The notes: generated from the letters alone by a model not told the origin. DNA of 64,000 bases from Blastocatellia bacterium (GCA_003168335.1 PMSM01000012.1:89662-153661), one strand, 5' to 3'. Shown: positions 20,082 through 29,538, numbered from the stretch's first letter. Made by a program: numbers and translations.

Positions 20082-22688
20082 TCAAGAAGCCGGTTTCGCA
20101 GGAGCCAGCTTCGCGCGCAGACGAGTTTCGAATCCCGAAATGGCCCCGACTATCTGTGGTGAAGTGCCGGCCTTCTTGCTTAACTCCTGGAATAATGCCA
20201 GACCCCGTTCGTCACCCAGGGAGACGAGGGCTTCGGCGGCGCCAAAGAGCAATCCAAAATTACGTTTTTCCAAACCCTCAGTCGCCGCGGCACTGAGAAG
20301 CGGAAATACGCGTGGATCATCTTTGCCCGCGGTTCCAAGCAGCGTGAGTGCAGCCCCACGCACTCCCACGCGATTACCAACCGCGTAATACTTAAGAGCC
20401 AGATCCAGAGCGCGCTTGTCGCCCAGCGCCGCCAATCCGCTCAGCGCCGAAGCCCTGATCGTGTCACGCCACGAAGGCGCGTCGATCAGCTTGATCAGAG
20501 AATCGTAAGCGCCGGGGCTCTTGGTTTGACCTAAAGCGACTGCCGCCGCTCGGATGACGGCATAACTCTGATCATTTAGTAACTGCTGGTAGGTGTCGGC
20601 AAGTCCGGCATCTTTCGTGGCTGCGAGCGCGTTAACCGCCCTGGCGCGCACCCGCGCGTCTGCATCTTTGGTCGCGGCCAGCAAAGCATCCTTTGCCTCT
20701 TTGAGACCAGTGAGCGAGGCGGCTGCCTCCAGCCGCGTTCCCCAGAACTGATCCTTCGTCAGCGTGTCGCTGATCGACTTGATTATCACCAGCCGGTCGG
20801 CGCCGGTAGTCTTGCCATCGCTCATCCGCAGCGCCAGCTGTTGCAGGGCCCAGACGCGGCCCAGCACATCCTGATCGTGGGCCAGTTGATACTGCAACTG
20901 CCCTGTCGTCTTGACGAACACCAGCTCTTTGATCAGGGTGCCGCCGTAATCGAAGCCCACCAACAATGGCTCGGAATCGACGGCGAACTTGAACGTCTGT
21001 TCTTCCTTCGGCGCGATACTCACACGGTCGACGCGAGTGCTCGACGCCGTCCCGATTTCGATGTCCACGGGAGTTTGAAACAAAGCGACCTGCGGATATT
21101 GCGAGTCCGGATCGGGCCGCTGCTCTTGCCTGACGTTCAAGGTTAGTTCTTTCTTCGCGGCGTCATAGTCCTGGGTAACCCGAAAGACTGGATGGCCCAT
21201 TTTGTAGAGCCATTCGTCAAAGAACCAATCCATCGGCTGTCCGGTAGTCTCCTCGATGGCGATACGAAACTGCGCGGTTTCAACCGGCTGATGCGCGTAC
21301 TTCGTCAGGTAATGATTGATCGAGCGCCACCAGTTGTCCTCGCCCAGGTACGTACGCAGCATGTGCAACACGGCGCCGCCGCGCGGATAGGCGTAGGTAT
21401 CAAAGACTGCATCGGGGTTCGCGTAGTTTTTGGTCACGATAGGCCGGCGCTGTCCGCGGCTCCACGCCTGGTAGTACTGGTCCTGATTCGATTTCACATC
21501 GCTATATAAGAAATCGTCGTGGCTCAGACTATGCTCGTCCCACATCGCCTGGAAGTAGGTGGCGAAACTTTCATTGAGCCAGATGTCCGACCAGTTGCGG
21601 CAAGTCAGGAAATCACCGAACCATTGGTGCGCGAGTTCGTGAGATTGCAGACCGTCGCTCGTGGCATCCAGCTCGGTGCGCTTATCGTGAATCATGTTGT
21701 CGGTTTGCGTGGTCGCGCTGATGTTCTCCATGCCGCCACCAAAGTCGCGCACCGTCGTCTGGGCATACTTGGCGTAGGGATATTTCACGCCGGTCTTTTC
21801 AGAGAAGAACTTGACCATCTCGGGCAAGCGCGCGGCCGTGACTTTTCCTTCTTCAATTTCGTTCTTGTAAACGTTAGTGATGACCGGAATGCCCGCATAC
21901 TCACCAGTGACGGGCGCAAACTCGCCCACGATGATCGAGGTGAGATAAGTCGCGTGCGGGTCGTCAATCTTCCAGTCATACGTGCGCGTGCCGTCTGAAT
22001 TCTCTTTTACTGAGATCAGTTTGCCGTTGGAAACCACGCTGAGAGGCTTCTCAACCGTCGCGATTATTTCTGACGACGCAAAATCGTTTGGATGATCGAA
22101 GGAAGGGAACCACTGGTGGTTTGTCTCAGCCTCGCCCTGCGACCAAATCTGGCGCGGGCGGGTTGGATCGTCTGGTCGGGGCTTAATAAAATTCAGTCCG
22201 CCACCGCCGATCAAAGATGCCCGATCGGGGGGCGGCCGGTTCGTGTGGTAAGAGATGACCACAGTGAGTTCCTCGGCCGGCTGGTAGGCGCGGTCAAGCA
22301 GAACCGAAAGTTTTTCCTTGGTGGCGTCGTATTCGAATTTAAGCGGCGTCCCCGATTTCAGCGCAGCTCCGGACACAGTCATGAAGGCGGCGTCGAAATC
22401 TACCCGGCGCAAGTCCTTGACGACGGGAGCCAGCGTGATCGCCGCCGTCCCAATTGCCTGCTCCTGATCCCAGTCAAAGCGGAGATCAAGCTTGATGTTT
22501 CGTTGATCGTAATCGTGCGGCGGTATGTACTGCGGCGGTGGCAGCGGGTGGCTGGCGCGCCGCGCCGGCGATTGCGGTGTCGGCGTGGGCGTAGGTTGGG
22601 CGAAGCCGGCGGGTGCGACAACACACAAGAAGGCTAAGGCCAGGAACAACTTCGTCGCTGCTCTTCCAAATTGGTCACGTGGTTGCAT
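20082..22688 (-). CDS. Secreted M1-family zinc aminopeptidase with HEAT tail
   Basis: 868 residues. A signal peptide (FLALAFLCVVAPAGFA) is followed by a Pro/Thr-rich linker, then the M1 beta domain and the gluzincin catalytic domain. The exopeptidase motif appears as GGMENISATTQTD. The zinc site is HELAHQWFG with the third ligand Glu in WLNESFATYF, the expected HExxH-x18-E spacing. The catalytic Tyr lies in DTYAYPRGGAVLHML. The C-terminal third (about 600-850) consists of HEAT-like repeats (DADARVRARAVNALAATKDA), unlike the helical ERAP1 C-domain of many M1 enzymes. Predicted periplasmic peptidase. Substrate unknown. Confidence 0.93.
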   Translation of the reverse strand: MQPRDQFGRAATKLFLALAFLCVVAPAGFAQPTPTPTPQSPARRASHPLPPPQYIPPHDYDQRNIKLDLRFDWDQEQAIGTAAITLAPVVKDLRRVDFDAAFMTVSGAALKSGTPLKFEYDATKEKLSVLLDRAYQPAEELTVVISYHTNRPPPDRASLIGGGGLNFIKPRPDDPTRPRQIWSQGEAETNHQWFPSFDHPNDFASSEIIATVEKPLSVVSNGKLISVKENSDGTRTYDWKIDDPHATYLTSIIVGEFAPVTGEYAGIPVITNVYKNEIEEGKVTAARLPEMVKFFSEKTGVKYPYAKYAQTTVRDFGGGMENISATTQTDNMIHDKRTELDATSDGLQSHELAHQWFGDFLTCRNWSDIWLNESFATYFQAMWDEHSLSHDDFLYSDVKSNQDQYYQAWSRGQRRPIVTKNYANPDAVFDTYAYPRGGAVLHMLRTYLGEDNWWRSINHYLTKYAHQPVETAQFRIAIEETTGQPMDWFFDEWLYKMGHPVFRVTQDYDAAKKELTLNVRQEQRPDPDSQYPQVALFQTPVDIEIGTASSTRVDRVSIAPKEEQTFKFAVDSEPLLVGFDYGGTLIKELVFVKTTGQLQYQLAHDQDVLGRVWALQQLALRMSDGKTTGADRLVIIKSISDTLTKDQFWGTRLEAAASLTGLKEAKDALLAATKDADARVRARAVNALAATKDAGLADTYQQLLNDQSYAVIRAAAVALGQTKSPGAYDSLIKLIDAPSWRDTIRASALSGLAALGDKRALDLALKYYAVGNRVGVRGAALTLLGTAGKDDPRVFPLLSAAATEGLEKRNFGLLFGAAEALVSLGDERGLALFQELSKKAGTSPQIVGAISGFETRLRAKLAPAKPAS

Positions 22689-22966
22689 TGCGATCTCCAG
22701 TACGATTTATGTTTTGAACTTGACTCAGTCTTCGCTGATGCGAACGCCGAACTTTGAAGCTCCGACAGACGATTGGACGACGGGGAGCGACGATTCTGGC
22801 ACTCTGTTATAGGAAAAGACAAGCAGAGCCAATTGAGTTCCATAGATAAAAGGAGGGGGAGTCCGATCGGGTGCCGACGGGATCTAGCGGATTAATAAGA
22901 TGAATTCGCCGAGAAGCCAGACCGGCGTGGCTTTGTCATCCTTTTCATCCCGTCTTGAATTCGGAA

Positions 22967-23446
22967 TTACTTCGCCGTGCCCGACAAACGCGCCCGTTCC
23001 GCGGCGGTCCAATCACAGAGCGTCTTCACCTCGGCTGGTGAGAGCTTAGAGCCCGGATGAAGTGGCGTGTATGTACTCAGAGGCATGGCGCCGTCCGTAA
23101 CCTCATCGCAAATCTGTCGCAGCTTTCGATCCTGCCGGCCGCTATCGAGCTTGCCCCATTCTGACAGATTCATATTCTTGCGACCCGTGTTGACGTGATC
23201 GACGATGAACCAGGAGATCGGCTCGACATTCGTGTACCAGGGCCACACGGTCTTGTTTGAATGACAATCGACGCACGAGCGATTGAAGATCGCGGCGACC
23301 TGCGGCGTCATCTGGGTGCGCGCAAAGATTGTCTGCGATTCGTCAACGGCCGGATTCGTTCGCGCGGGCCTTTTGACCTGTATGAGGATGAAAAGGCAGA
23401 CGATCACGATCAGTATCCACTTGATTACCTTGCGAAGGGTCTTCAT
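22967..23446 (-). CDS. Haem-binding-domain protein, membrane anchored
   Basis: About 159 residues from ATG 23446, which follows an AGGAGG about 14 bases upstream (an in-frame ATG at 23491 is possible). An N-terminal helix (IKWILIVIVCLFILIQV) anchors a periplasmic domain. The single CVDCHSN motif is a CxxCH haem-attachment site, and the segment around VWPWYTNVEPISWFIVDHV is characteristic of the small haem-binding domain family (Pfam 'Haem_bd'). It may work in electron transfer or redox sensing; its partner is not evident here. Confidence 0.82.
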   Translation of the reverse strand: MKTLRKVIKWILIVIVCLFILIQVKRPARTNPAVDESQTIFARTQMTPQVAAIFNRSCVDCHSNKTVWPWYTNVEPISWFIVDHVNTGRKNMNLSEWGKLDSGRQDRKLRQICDEVTDGAMPLSTYTPLHPGSKLSPAEVKTLCDWTAAERARLSGTAK

Positions 23447-23664
23447 GTTTGTCTTTGGCGCCTCCTGCGAGTTCTCCAGATCCACATGCACTTCCGATTA
23501 CAGCTAAGCCTGGCACAATAATGCCGTAAGTCTTCGGTGCCGCGCTAGCCGGAAATGCCGGGGCGCTCTCCGCGGAATCCGTCACGCGTCGTCTCAGACG
23601 TCATTTCGGGTAAACCCACCCGTAGTCGGACTGTTAACGAGACCAGGGCAGAGATTCGCTGGCT

Positions 23665-24879
23665 CTATGGTTGGGTTGCGGTCGATTCGATCAATTCTCT
23701 AATGCGCCCGCGGACTAGTTCATTTCCCTCGCTTTCCAGGATGCGTTTGAGGATTGGTTCGGAAAAACGTCCATACTTCCGAATGTTCATCATTGCTGTT
23801 CTGCGCACTTCCGGCGAAGGATCACTGAGCATACTTACCTGTCTGCGCACGGATTTCTCCATCTGTGGAGTGATGACTTCCGCACGGCCAACCAGCACGC
23901 GGACAAGTTCCGCCGGTGTGGGGTCAATCGTGATCGGGAGAACCGCATCCGTCGCTTGACGGGGCAGGACGTAGAAGACCCGCATGCCTTCCTCAAACCA
24001 ACTGTCGCGCCAGGTCTTGATCATTGCCGCGGCTTCTTTTTCATAAAGACCCGAAGCGACCAGCATTACTTTCAAGTCGTAGAGTAATGACTCTATGTTC
24101 TTATCAAGCGGTGGCCGTTCGATGGTCGTCTCGCCCGTGAAGCCATCAATCACCCGGTAGCCAATCTTACCGCCACGATTCTCGAAGAGGATCAGATGGG
24201 CGATCTCGTCCTTACCCAGTTTCTTCAAGACCACCTTGTCAGCTTCGAGCTTGACCGACACCGGCAGATCAAAGGTCCCTACGCCGCGATAGAAGAGAAA
24301 TTTTTCCTGTTGTGGCAGCTTGCCTTCGGTAGCGCAGACTTGAACTGGTGCTGAGTCAGTCTCGCGCGCCGGATAGTAATGACTTTCCTTGTATTCGACC
24401 GGAAGATTGACGGCCGCGCCGGGCATCACTTTCAGACGTCCCCAATCGATACCTGTGCCGACGTCGCGCGCCTGCGGGTACCATTCAGTAATCTTGCCCT
24501 TCGGAAAATCGACTTTGACGGAGACGTCCATTTCGTTGTCCGAGTAAAAATAGAGCACCGGGGTCTCCATCCGCACCGTTGCTGCCAGGTCGGCCTTGAG
24601 CGAAGGATGGCGCAGACCTTTGTCTCCCTCCTGGATGGTGTGGACAAAACCTGGCAGGTCGGTTGAGCCGTTGAGCGGTCGCCATTCGAGGGCCACGCCG
24701 TCCTTGCCCGCTATCGAAGTAAACGTGCCCCATTCATGAACGACCAAATGGTTATCTTTCGGCAGGACCTTCTGAGCGGCTTGGCCGAGACGTCCTGAAA
24801 GTTTGAAGCCGATGACGATGGTCAGGGCGACGGCGATAAGGCAGCTTCCGATGATTCTTGATCTGATGCGCCTCTTCAT
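23665..24879 (-). CDS. Uncharacterised exported HEWGTF-motif protein
   Basis: 404 residues with an N-terminal helix (IIGSCLIAVALTIVIGF). The VVHEWGTFTSIAGKDGVALE segment at residues 46-65 is a recurrent signature of proteins of unknown function that I recognise from Acidobacteriota and related phyla. The middle is beta-rich (SVKVDFPKGKITEWYPQ; FLFYRGVGTFDLPVSV). The last about 80 residues contain one to two HEAT-like repeats (DPSPEVRRTAMMNIRKYGR). ATG at 24879. It is alone in its transcription direction, flanked by repeat-rich DNA. No catalytic motif is identified. Confidence 0.7.
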   Translation of the reverse strand: MKRRIRSRIIGSCLIAVALTIVIGFKLSGRLGQAAQKVLPKDNHLVVHEWGTFTSIAGKDGVALEWRPLNGSTDLPGFVHTIQEGDKGLRHPSLKADLAATVRMETPVLYFYSDNEMDVSVKVDFPKGKITEWYPQARDVGTGIDWGRLKVMPGAAVNLPVEYKESHYYPARETDSAPVQVCATEGKLPQQEKFLFYRGVGTFDLPVSVKLEADKVVLKKLGKDEIAHLILFENRGGKIGYRVIDGFTGETTIERPPLDKNIESLLYDLKVMLVASGLYEKEAAAMIKTWRDSWFEEGMRVFYVLPRQATDAVLPITIDPTPAELVRVLVGRAEVITPQMEKSVRRQVSMLSDPSPEVRRTAMMNIRKYGRFSEPILKRILESEGNELVRGRIRELIESTATQP

Positions 24880-24903
24880 ATCAGTTGGTCCAAAGTGATA
24901 TCC

Positions 24904-24983
24904 AACAACCTTCAGGTTGTGATAATCGATCGTTTAGCGTCGGGCTAATGCCCGACCAGGCAGGCGGTAGCCGCTGCTAAACG
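24904..24983. repeat. Nested palindromic intergenic repeat
   Basis: A hairpin (ACAACC-TTCA-GGTTGT) is followed by an outer inverted pair CGTTTAGCG / CGCTGCTAAACG that encloses a second hairpin, TCGGGC-TAAT-GCCCGA. Only one copy is in the window. It lies upstream of the HEWGTF gene. Confidence 0.55.
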
Positions 24984-25125
24984 CATGCGCACGCGGCAAT
25001 GACAAACTATGAACGCTGGATGCTGTCATTTCTTGCTTCAAGTTCTTGAAGTTCCCCAGGGCCGCCCAAATGTGCACGCCGCCTATCACATTGATGGGGT
25101 TTGCTGAATCGCTTTATCGAAAGAA

Positions 25126-25761
25126 TTACCGCGTGACGTGCACCAGCATCTCAGTGCCCGATTCCAGCCTCAGCTCTTTGTGGCCGTTGATCGCCAGCGA
25201 GCCTGCGCCGCCCGCGCCGCCAAGAATCAAACCGATCGCCGCGCCCTTGCCCCCACCGGCGATACCGCCGATGATTGCGCCCGCGGTCGCCCCGATGCCG
25301 CTCCGCTTGAGCGTCTGTGTGCCGCGTCCTTCCGATTGCACGCCGCCTTCATTGTCTGCGCTGTTTTTGGAACCATAAACCTTGGTGACGTAGCCATGCA
25401 GAATTCCGTGCTTACCGTCAGGTAATTCTATCGAGTCGAAGGCCAGGTGCATCGTCGTCCGGCCCGTGACCTTGCCCGATTTGACGATCGAGCGGATGTG
25501 TCCGCGCACTGTGGCCTCGTTGAAGCGAACCGGATCGATTGCCGTGGCGGTAAACTTATCACCGGCCCGCGATTCCTTGCTCGACAGCGTATCGTTCAAG
25601 CGCACTTTCAGATTCGTGCCGACCGGAACTAGTATCGGCGTAGTAACGCGCGGCGCGGGACGCCGCAAACGCGGCTTTGTCGTTTGCGCGCTGGCGATCA
25701 ACGGCAGCGCGAGCAGAATGAGAAAACTGACCAAAAGGCTTTTCGTGTAATTGAATCTCAT
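25126..25761 (-). CDS. Exported glycine-zipper protein
   Basis: About 211 residues from the ATG at 25761, chosen because it follows AGGAGGAGTCTG and begins a good signal peptide (LLVSFLILLALPLIASA). A beta-rich middle (NLKVRLNDTLSSKESRAGDK) precedes a glycine-zipper helix (GATAGAIIGGIAGGGKGAAI, about 163-182) of the kind that inserts in or packs against membranes. It ends with a beta strand (LESGTEMLVHVTR). It is downstream of nuoB on the same strand, 49 bases away, but has no known link to complex I. Exact family not recognised. Confidence 0.65.
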   Translation of the reverse strand: MRFNYTKSLLVSFLILLALPLIASAQTTKPRLRRPAPRVTTPILVPVGTNLKVRLNDTLSSKESRAGDKFTATAIDPVRFNEATVRGHIRSIVKSGKVTGRTTMHLAFDSIELPDGKHGILHGYVTKVYGSKNSADNEGGVQSEGRGTQTLKRSGIGATAGAIIGGIAGGGKGAAIGLILGGAGGAGSLAINGHKELRLESGTEMLVHVTR

Positions 25762-25810
25762 CAGACTCCTCCTGAGGCTTATGGCTGGATTGCAATTGGC
25801 GAGGGGGATC

Positions 25811-26443
25811 TTACTTGGTGACCAGTGCAGCACGGGCCACTTCATTCGCCGCTACGAGCTGCGGCTGATCTTCACCATCAAATGAGCGCTGCCGGTGCAC
25901 TGTGCCGTCTGAATCGAAGATGTAAGACGATGGCGCTTCGCGCATGATGATGTCCTGTAAGCGCATTAGTCCGTAAAGCAAAGCTTCGGGTCGCGGCGGA
26001 CAACCGGGAATGTAAACGTCGACAGGGATCGTGCGATCCACGCCCTGCATCGTCGAATAGGAATCGAAAGGCCCGCCGGTCGAGGCGCACGCGCCCATTG
26101 AAATGACCCACTTTGGCTCGGGCATTTGATCGTAAACGCGACGCACGACCGGGCCCATCTTCAAAGTGACCGTGCCCGCAATGATGATCAGATCGCTTTG
26201 ACGCGGGCTGGGGCGAAACACTCCGGCGCCAAAACGATCAATGTCGAAACGTCCCGCACCGGTCGCCATCATCTCAATGGCGCAGCAGGCCAACCCAAAG
26301 GTCATGGGCCAGATCGCGGACTTGCGGGCCCAATTAACCACCGGCGCCGCCAGATCGATTGCCTTCGCGGCCACCGAGCGACGCACATAATTCGTGATCG
26401 CATCGACTGTGGTTAAGACAAAGCCTTCGTTGTGTTCAGCCAT
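25811..26443 (-). CDS. nuoB: NADH-quinone oxidoreductase subunit B
   Basis: Subunit of respiratory complex I that carries the terminal [4Fe-4S] cluster N2 and passes electrons to quinone. The four cluster Cys are visible: the adjacent Cys53-Cys54 in [10 protein letters not shown], Cys119 in [10 protein letters not shown] and Cys148 in [14 protein letters not shown]. The length of 210 residues is usual. It lies downstream of nuoA, separated by an inverted repeat. nuoC and nuoD do not follow; the next gene is an unrelated exported protein. Confidence 0.96.
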   Translation of the reverse strand: MAEHNEGFVLTTVDAITNYVRRSVAAKAIDLAAPVVNWARKSAIWPMTFGLACCAIEMMATGAGRFDIDRFGAGVFRPSPRQSDLIIIAGTVTLKMGPVVRRVYDQMPEPKWVISMGACASTGGPFDSYSTMQGVDRTIPVDVYIPGCPPRPEALLYGLMRLQDIIMREAPSSYIFDSDGTVHRQRSFDGEDQPQLVAANEVARAALVTK

Positions 26444-26449
26444 ATAAGA

Positions 26450-26535
26450 ATTGCGAAATTCGGATTTCGGATTGCGAATTGAAAACCGGCCTGTTTTTGA
26501 AAATTCGCAATCCGCAATTCAAAATTCGAAATTCG
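26450..26535. repeat. AT-rich inverted repeat between nuoA and nuoB
   Basis: The arms around ATTCGGATTTCGGATTGCG and CGCAATCCGCAATTCAAAAT are imperfect inverted copies. They fill the entire 93-base space between the nuoA stop and the nuoB start. Confidence 0.65.
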
Positions 26536-26536
26536 T

Positions 26537-26950
26537 TCAGGCCCATTCCAGTGCGCCTTTGCGCCAGGCGTAGTAATAACCGACGACCAGAATTCCGATG
26601 AAGATAAGCATTTCGATCAGGGCAAACAGAGTAAATGAAAAATCCTTGCCCATAAAAATGATCGCCCACGGCAATAGAAAGATCGTCTCGACATCGAAGA
26701 TCAGAAACAGCATCGCGACGATGTAATATCGGACCGTGAAGCGATCGTGCGCGCCGGTCTCGGGGTCGATGCCGCACTCGTACGGGCGCATCTTGTCTTT
26801 CCCGTATTTCCACGGCCGCAGGAAGCGACCCAGGATCAGCGGCATCACCGGAAAGGCAACTGCAAAAACAAAAAAGACCATCACCGGCAAATATGCCGTG
26901 CCCGGTCCCCCGATGTTGTGCGCAGTTGTGGTTGTTGCTTGAAGCAGCAT
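26537..26950 (-). CDS. nuoA: NADH-quinone oxidoreductase subunit A
   Basis: Small membrane subunit of complex I with three helices: VMVFFVFAVAFPVMPLIL (about 23-40), YYIVAMLFLIFDVETIFLLP (about 75-94) and FALIEMLIFIGILVVGYYYA (about 107-126). The loop between helices 1 and 2 holds the conserved YECGID. In the known structure subunit A borders the quinone pocket next to B. The ATG at 26950 has a GGAGAGCG ribosome-binding site. Gene order nuoA-nuoB is standard, but the rest of the operon is missing here. Confidence 0.95.
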   Translation of the reverse strand: MLLQATTTTAHNIGGPGTAYLPVMVFFVFAVAFPVMPLILGRFLRPWKYGKDKMRPYECGIDPETGAHDRFTVRYYIVAMLFLIFDVETIFLLPWAIIFMGKDFSFTLFALIEMLIFIGILVVGYYYAWRKGALEWA

Positions 26951-27058
26951 CGCTCTCCGAAAGATTACTTGCTCCGCGAAAGAAATTACTTGTTAAGGCC
27001 TTACCGCGAAAATATTAAGTGCCACGCGAGATCAATGTCAATGAAAGAGTTGCGTTTA

Positions 27059-27236
27059 TGGAGTGCGCCGACCTGTCGGCGCTTTGGAATCCGGCGACTA
27101 CGTTACAGAACCGGGAGCGGTAGCGACCGGGTTGCGCCGCGACACAGAACTGGGCGAAGTCTTCTGAGCGACTACATAACCCGCTCGCTACCGCGAGCGG
27201 TTCCGTACCGAAAGCGGTGAGAGGTCACCGCACTCC
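27059..27236. repeat. Bipartite inverted-repeat element, copy 2, with extra outer arms
   Basis: The gap 26951-27295 holds no gene. The core arms (27102-27133 and 27178-27208) belong to the family seen at 6085-6179, with an identical 32-base left arm. Outside them lie a second hairpin (GCGCCGACCTGTCGGCGC) and inverted ends TGGAGTGCG / CGCACTCCA, so the element is about 178 bases and resembles a small non-autonomous mobile element. Confidence 0.7.
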
Positions 27237-27295
27237 AAATCTACCAACTGGTAGCGCTTTCAATCTGGTAAGCTAACCTCGTCGCTAATCAAGCT

Positions 27296-28048
27296 TTATT
27301 TAAAGATCGAAAACCCTGCAAAGATCATCTGCACGTCCACGCCCGGATTGAACGTTGCCCGGTAGCCGTTCGAAATGTGTTGGTATTTGTAGCCGATCGT
27401 AAATGCTCGGCGGTTGCTGTTGACGATTTGGACGCCGCCGCTGAAATCAAAAGTGAAGTTGAAGCGCGCGGCGCCGGCAAGGGGCACCTGTTCGTTAAAG
27501 TAGAGGAAGCCCCCCGTGGCTTGACCGAATGGTTGCACGCGCCGGTTGCGACGGAAGTTGAACTTCAAACCGATCGGCGCCAGGCCCCAGCCGTACACAC
27601 TCTTGCGAGTTTGCGTGACTGTGAAGCCGCCCGTGCCATTCGGCACGAACGTGGATCGGTTGTTCGAAAGAATTGAGAGCGGGATAGCGTCGATGGTCCA
27701 TTCAAACGCGACGGTCTTGCTGGTCTTAAGCACGCGCCCGTAGCGCAAGCCAATGTTGCCGAATTTCGCATCCGGCGTCTTGCCGATCAAGGTGGTCGCG
27801 TCGAACGAGATGCCGCCCCAAACCCCGAACTCGTTCCAACGTTTCTGAATTCCTTCGGTTGATGCTGGGTTTGATGATTGAGCAGCGCTGTTCGCCGCTG
27901 ATGAGGAAGCCGTGTCGTTAGCTTGCGCCGATACAACTACAGTCGAAACGAGCATCAGCAAGCAAGCGCATGTAGCACGTTGAATGACTCTGTTTGAAAA
28001 CAAACTCGAGCAGTGAGATCGCCGGGAGTGGTGAGGACTATTACGCAC
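27296..28048 (-). CDS. PagL-like lipid A deacylase, outer membrane beta-barrel
   Basis: 250 residues. A signal peptide (ATCACLLMLVSTVVVSA) and a low-complexity linker lead to an eight-strand beta-barrel-like C-terminal domain. The catalytic His224-Ser226 pair of PagL is visible in YKYQHISNGYRATFNPG, and the chain ends with an aromatic-rich strand (FAGFSIFK). PagL enzymes remove the 3-O acyl chain of lipid A in the outer membrane, so the cell should have lipopolysaccharide. Several ATG codons near the N-terminus make the exact start uncertain. Confidence 0.8.
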   Translation of the reverse strand: MRNSPHHSRRSHCSSLFSNRVIQRATCACLLMLVSTVVVSAQANDTASSSAANSAAQSSNPASTEGIQKRWNEFGVWGGISFDATTLIGKTPDAKFGNIGLRYGRVLKTSKTVAFEWTIDAIPLSILSNNRSTFVPNGTGGFTVTQTRKSVYGWGLAPIGLKFNFRRNRRVQPFGQATGGFLYFNEQVPLAGAARFNFTFDFSGGVQIVNSNRRAFTIGYKYQHISNGYRATFNPGVDVQMIFAGFSIFK

Positions 28049-28130
28049 AATCTATCCTTCCATAATCTAAGGCGTCCGGCCTGCCGGATCCACCGAGGTC
28101 GACTGCCGGACTCTTTGACCACGAAAAAGG

Positions 28131-29369
28131 CTACGGGTTGGCCTGGGGTCGTTTAATAACTTCTGGGTTCCTTAACGGTCCCGGATCAATCAGTCTCAAT
28201 CGTGGTATCAGCTCATAGTAGCGCGGCGGCAAGCGGTACGCGTTGTTGCGCGCTTCTTCCCACATTGTCCCAGCGCCGATTTGATTCGACCCATAGTCGA
28301 TCCACATATAGCCTCGCTCGGTTCCCGTTCCGCAGGCGTTGCCCCAGTTCGTGCCCCACGAATTCTTGATGAGCCATGCGTGCTTGGGATCGCTCCACCC
28401 GATAATCGTTACGAAGTGGCCACACACGGCGCCATTGATCGGTCCGCTCGCAGGACACGGCTTCATCGCTTCGGTGGCATAATCGTCGTCCTTGTACACC
28501 GACGGCCCTGTATAAGCGACAAAGCTATCGGTCACTCCAATCCATGAGACCACGGGCCCGTGCTCGCACATCGCGGCTTTGATTTCTGAAATGCTCGGTA
28601 TCTGTTCCGTGTCACTCACGAAACCGGCGACCAGGGCTTGATACGGTTTGGTAAAGTCATTGACGTCCGCAGTACCGTTCGTACCTGAGTCAGGCAGGTT
28701 TGCTTCGGTTGTGGTGCCGGTGGAAACCAGAAAGTCTATCGCCCCCTTCGTGCCGCCGCCCTTGCAAGTGCCGGCGCCGCTATTGGAAACAATGAACTGC
28801 TCAGAGCCGTCAACCGTCAAATTGTTCCGAATCAAATAGCTTGATTCCAAGGGAGCCATAGCGCCGTACGCCCAACAGTTGCCGCAACCCTGGGACTTCA
28901 CGGGTGTAACCTTGCCCGACCAACGCCAATCAAAGGTCTTCGATCCCGCGTTGCAACTGACGGTCAGTTCCGGCAGTCTCGTCCTAATATTCGGGTCTAA
29001 CTTGATGGCCGCATCGCGCGCCTGACGATCGATCGTTATGATCTCTCGGGCGATGACGTTCTGCTTCCTGGCAATCTCCAGAAGGTTCGCCGGCAGGATC
29101 CCACCAGTCATACTTTGAGCGCTGCGTTCCATCGCCGACGTGTAACCGACCTCAAATCCCAGATTGTGTTCTTTGATCCGCTGGCGTATTTCGGCGAGTT
29201 TCTGGCGAACCGCCGGTGGCGCCGTTTGCTCGCGCCTGGCATAGTCCTGCGTCGCGTTCGTCTGCACGGTCGTTTGCCTTGTGTTCTGGGTCGAAGCCGG
29301 CGCCGCGAGCACGATAGCCAGCCCGACGAACACCAGAGCGACAATCAATTTATGAGTTGTGCGGTTCAT
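28131..29369 (-). CDS. Secreted papain-like (C1 family) cysteine protease
   Basis: About 412 residues from ATG 29369, which has an AGAGGAG ribosome-binding site and begins a signal peptide (LIVALVFVGLAIVLAAPAS). A helical propeptide-like region (about 40-135) precedes the mature domain. The catalytic Cys165 lies in SQGCGNCWAYGAM, His318 in VCGHFVTIIGW and Asn336 in WLIKNSWGTNWG. The Gln of the oxyanion hole is in VKSQGCG. The architecture is that of a zymogen secreted and activated outside the cytoplasm. Substrate unknown. Confidence 0.9.
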   Translation of the reverse strand: MNRTTHKLIVALVFVGLAIVLAAPASTQNTRQTTVQTNATQDYARREQTAPPAVRQKLAEIRQRIKEHNLGFEVGYTSAMERSAQSMTGGILPANLLEIARKQNVIAREIITIDRQARDAAIKLDPNIRTRLPELTVSCNAGSKTFDWRWSGKVTPVKSQGCGNCWAYGAMAPLESSYLIRNNLTVDGSEQFIVSNSGAGTCKGGGTKGAIDFLVSTGTTTEANLPDSGTNGTADVNDFTKPYQALVAGFVSDTEQIPSISEIKAAMCEHGPVVSWIGVTDSFVAYTGPSVYKDDDYATEAMKPCPASGPINGAVCGHFVTIIGWSDPKHAWLIKNSWGTNWGNACGTGTERGYMWIDYGSNQIGAGTMWEEARNNAYRLPPRYYELIPRLRLIDPGPLRNPEVIKRPQANP

Positions 29370-29538
29370 GTTTTCTCCTCTTGCTTTGTCAAAGCCGAAG
29401 CGAGTGCGCAACGGGCTTGGCGATCGCAGCGATTGTTGGGTGGAAAATTTTATCTAGCCGATGCCGCAACGATCAATGACTTGTGACTCGTATTCTTGCC
29501 CTTTCCCTCGTTTTTCTCAAGGAGTTTGCCAAAAAGAC

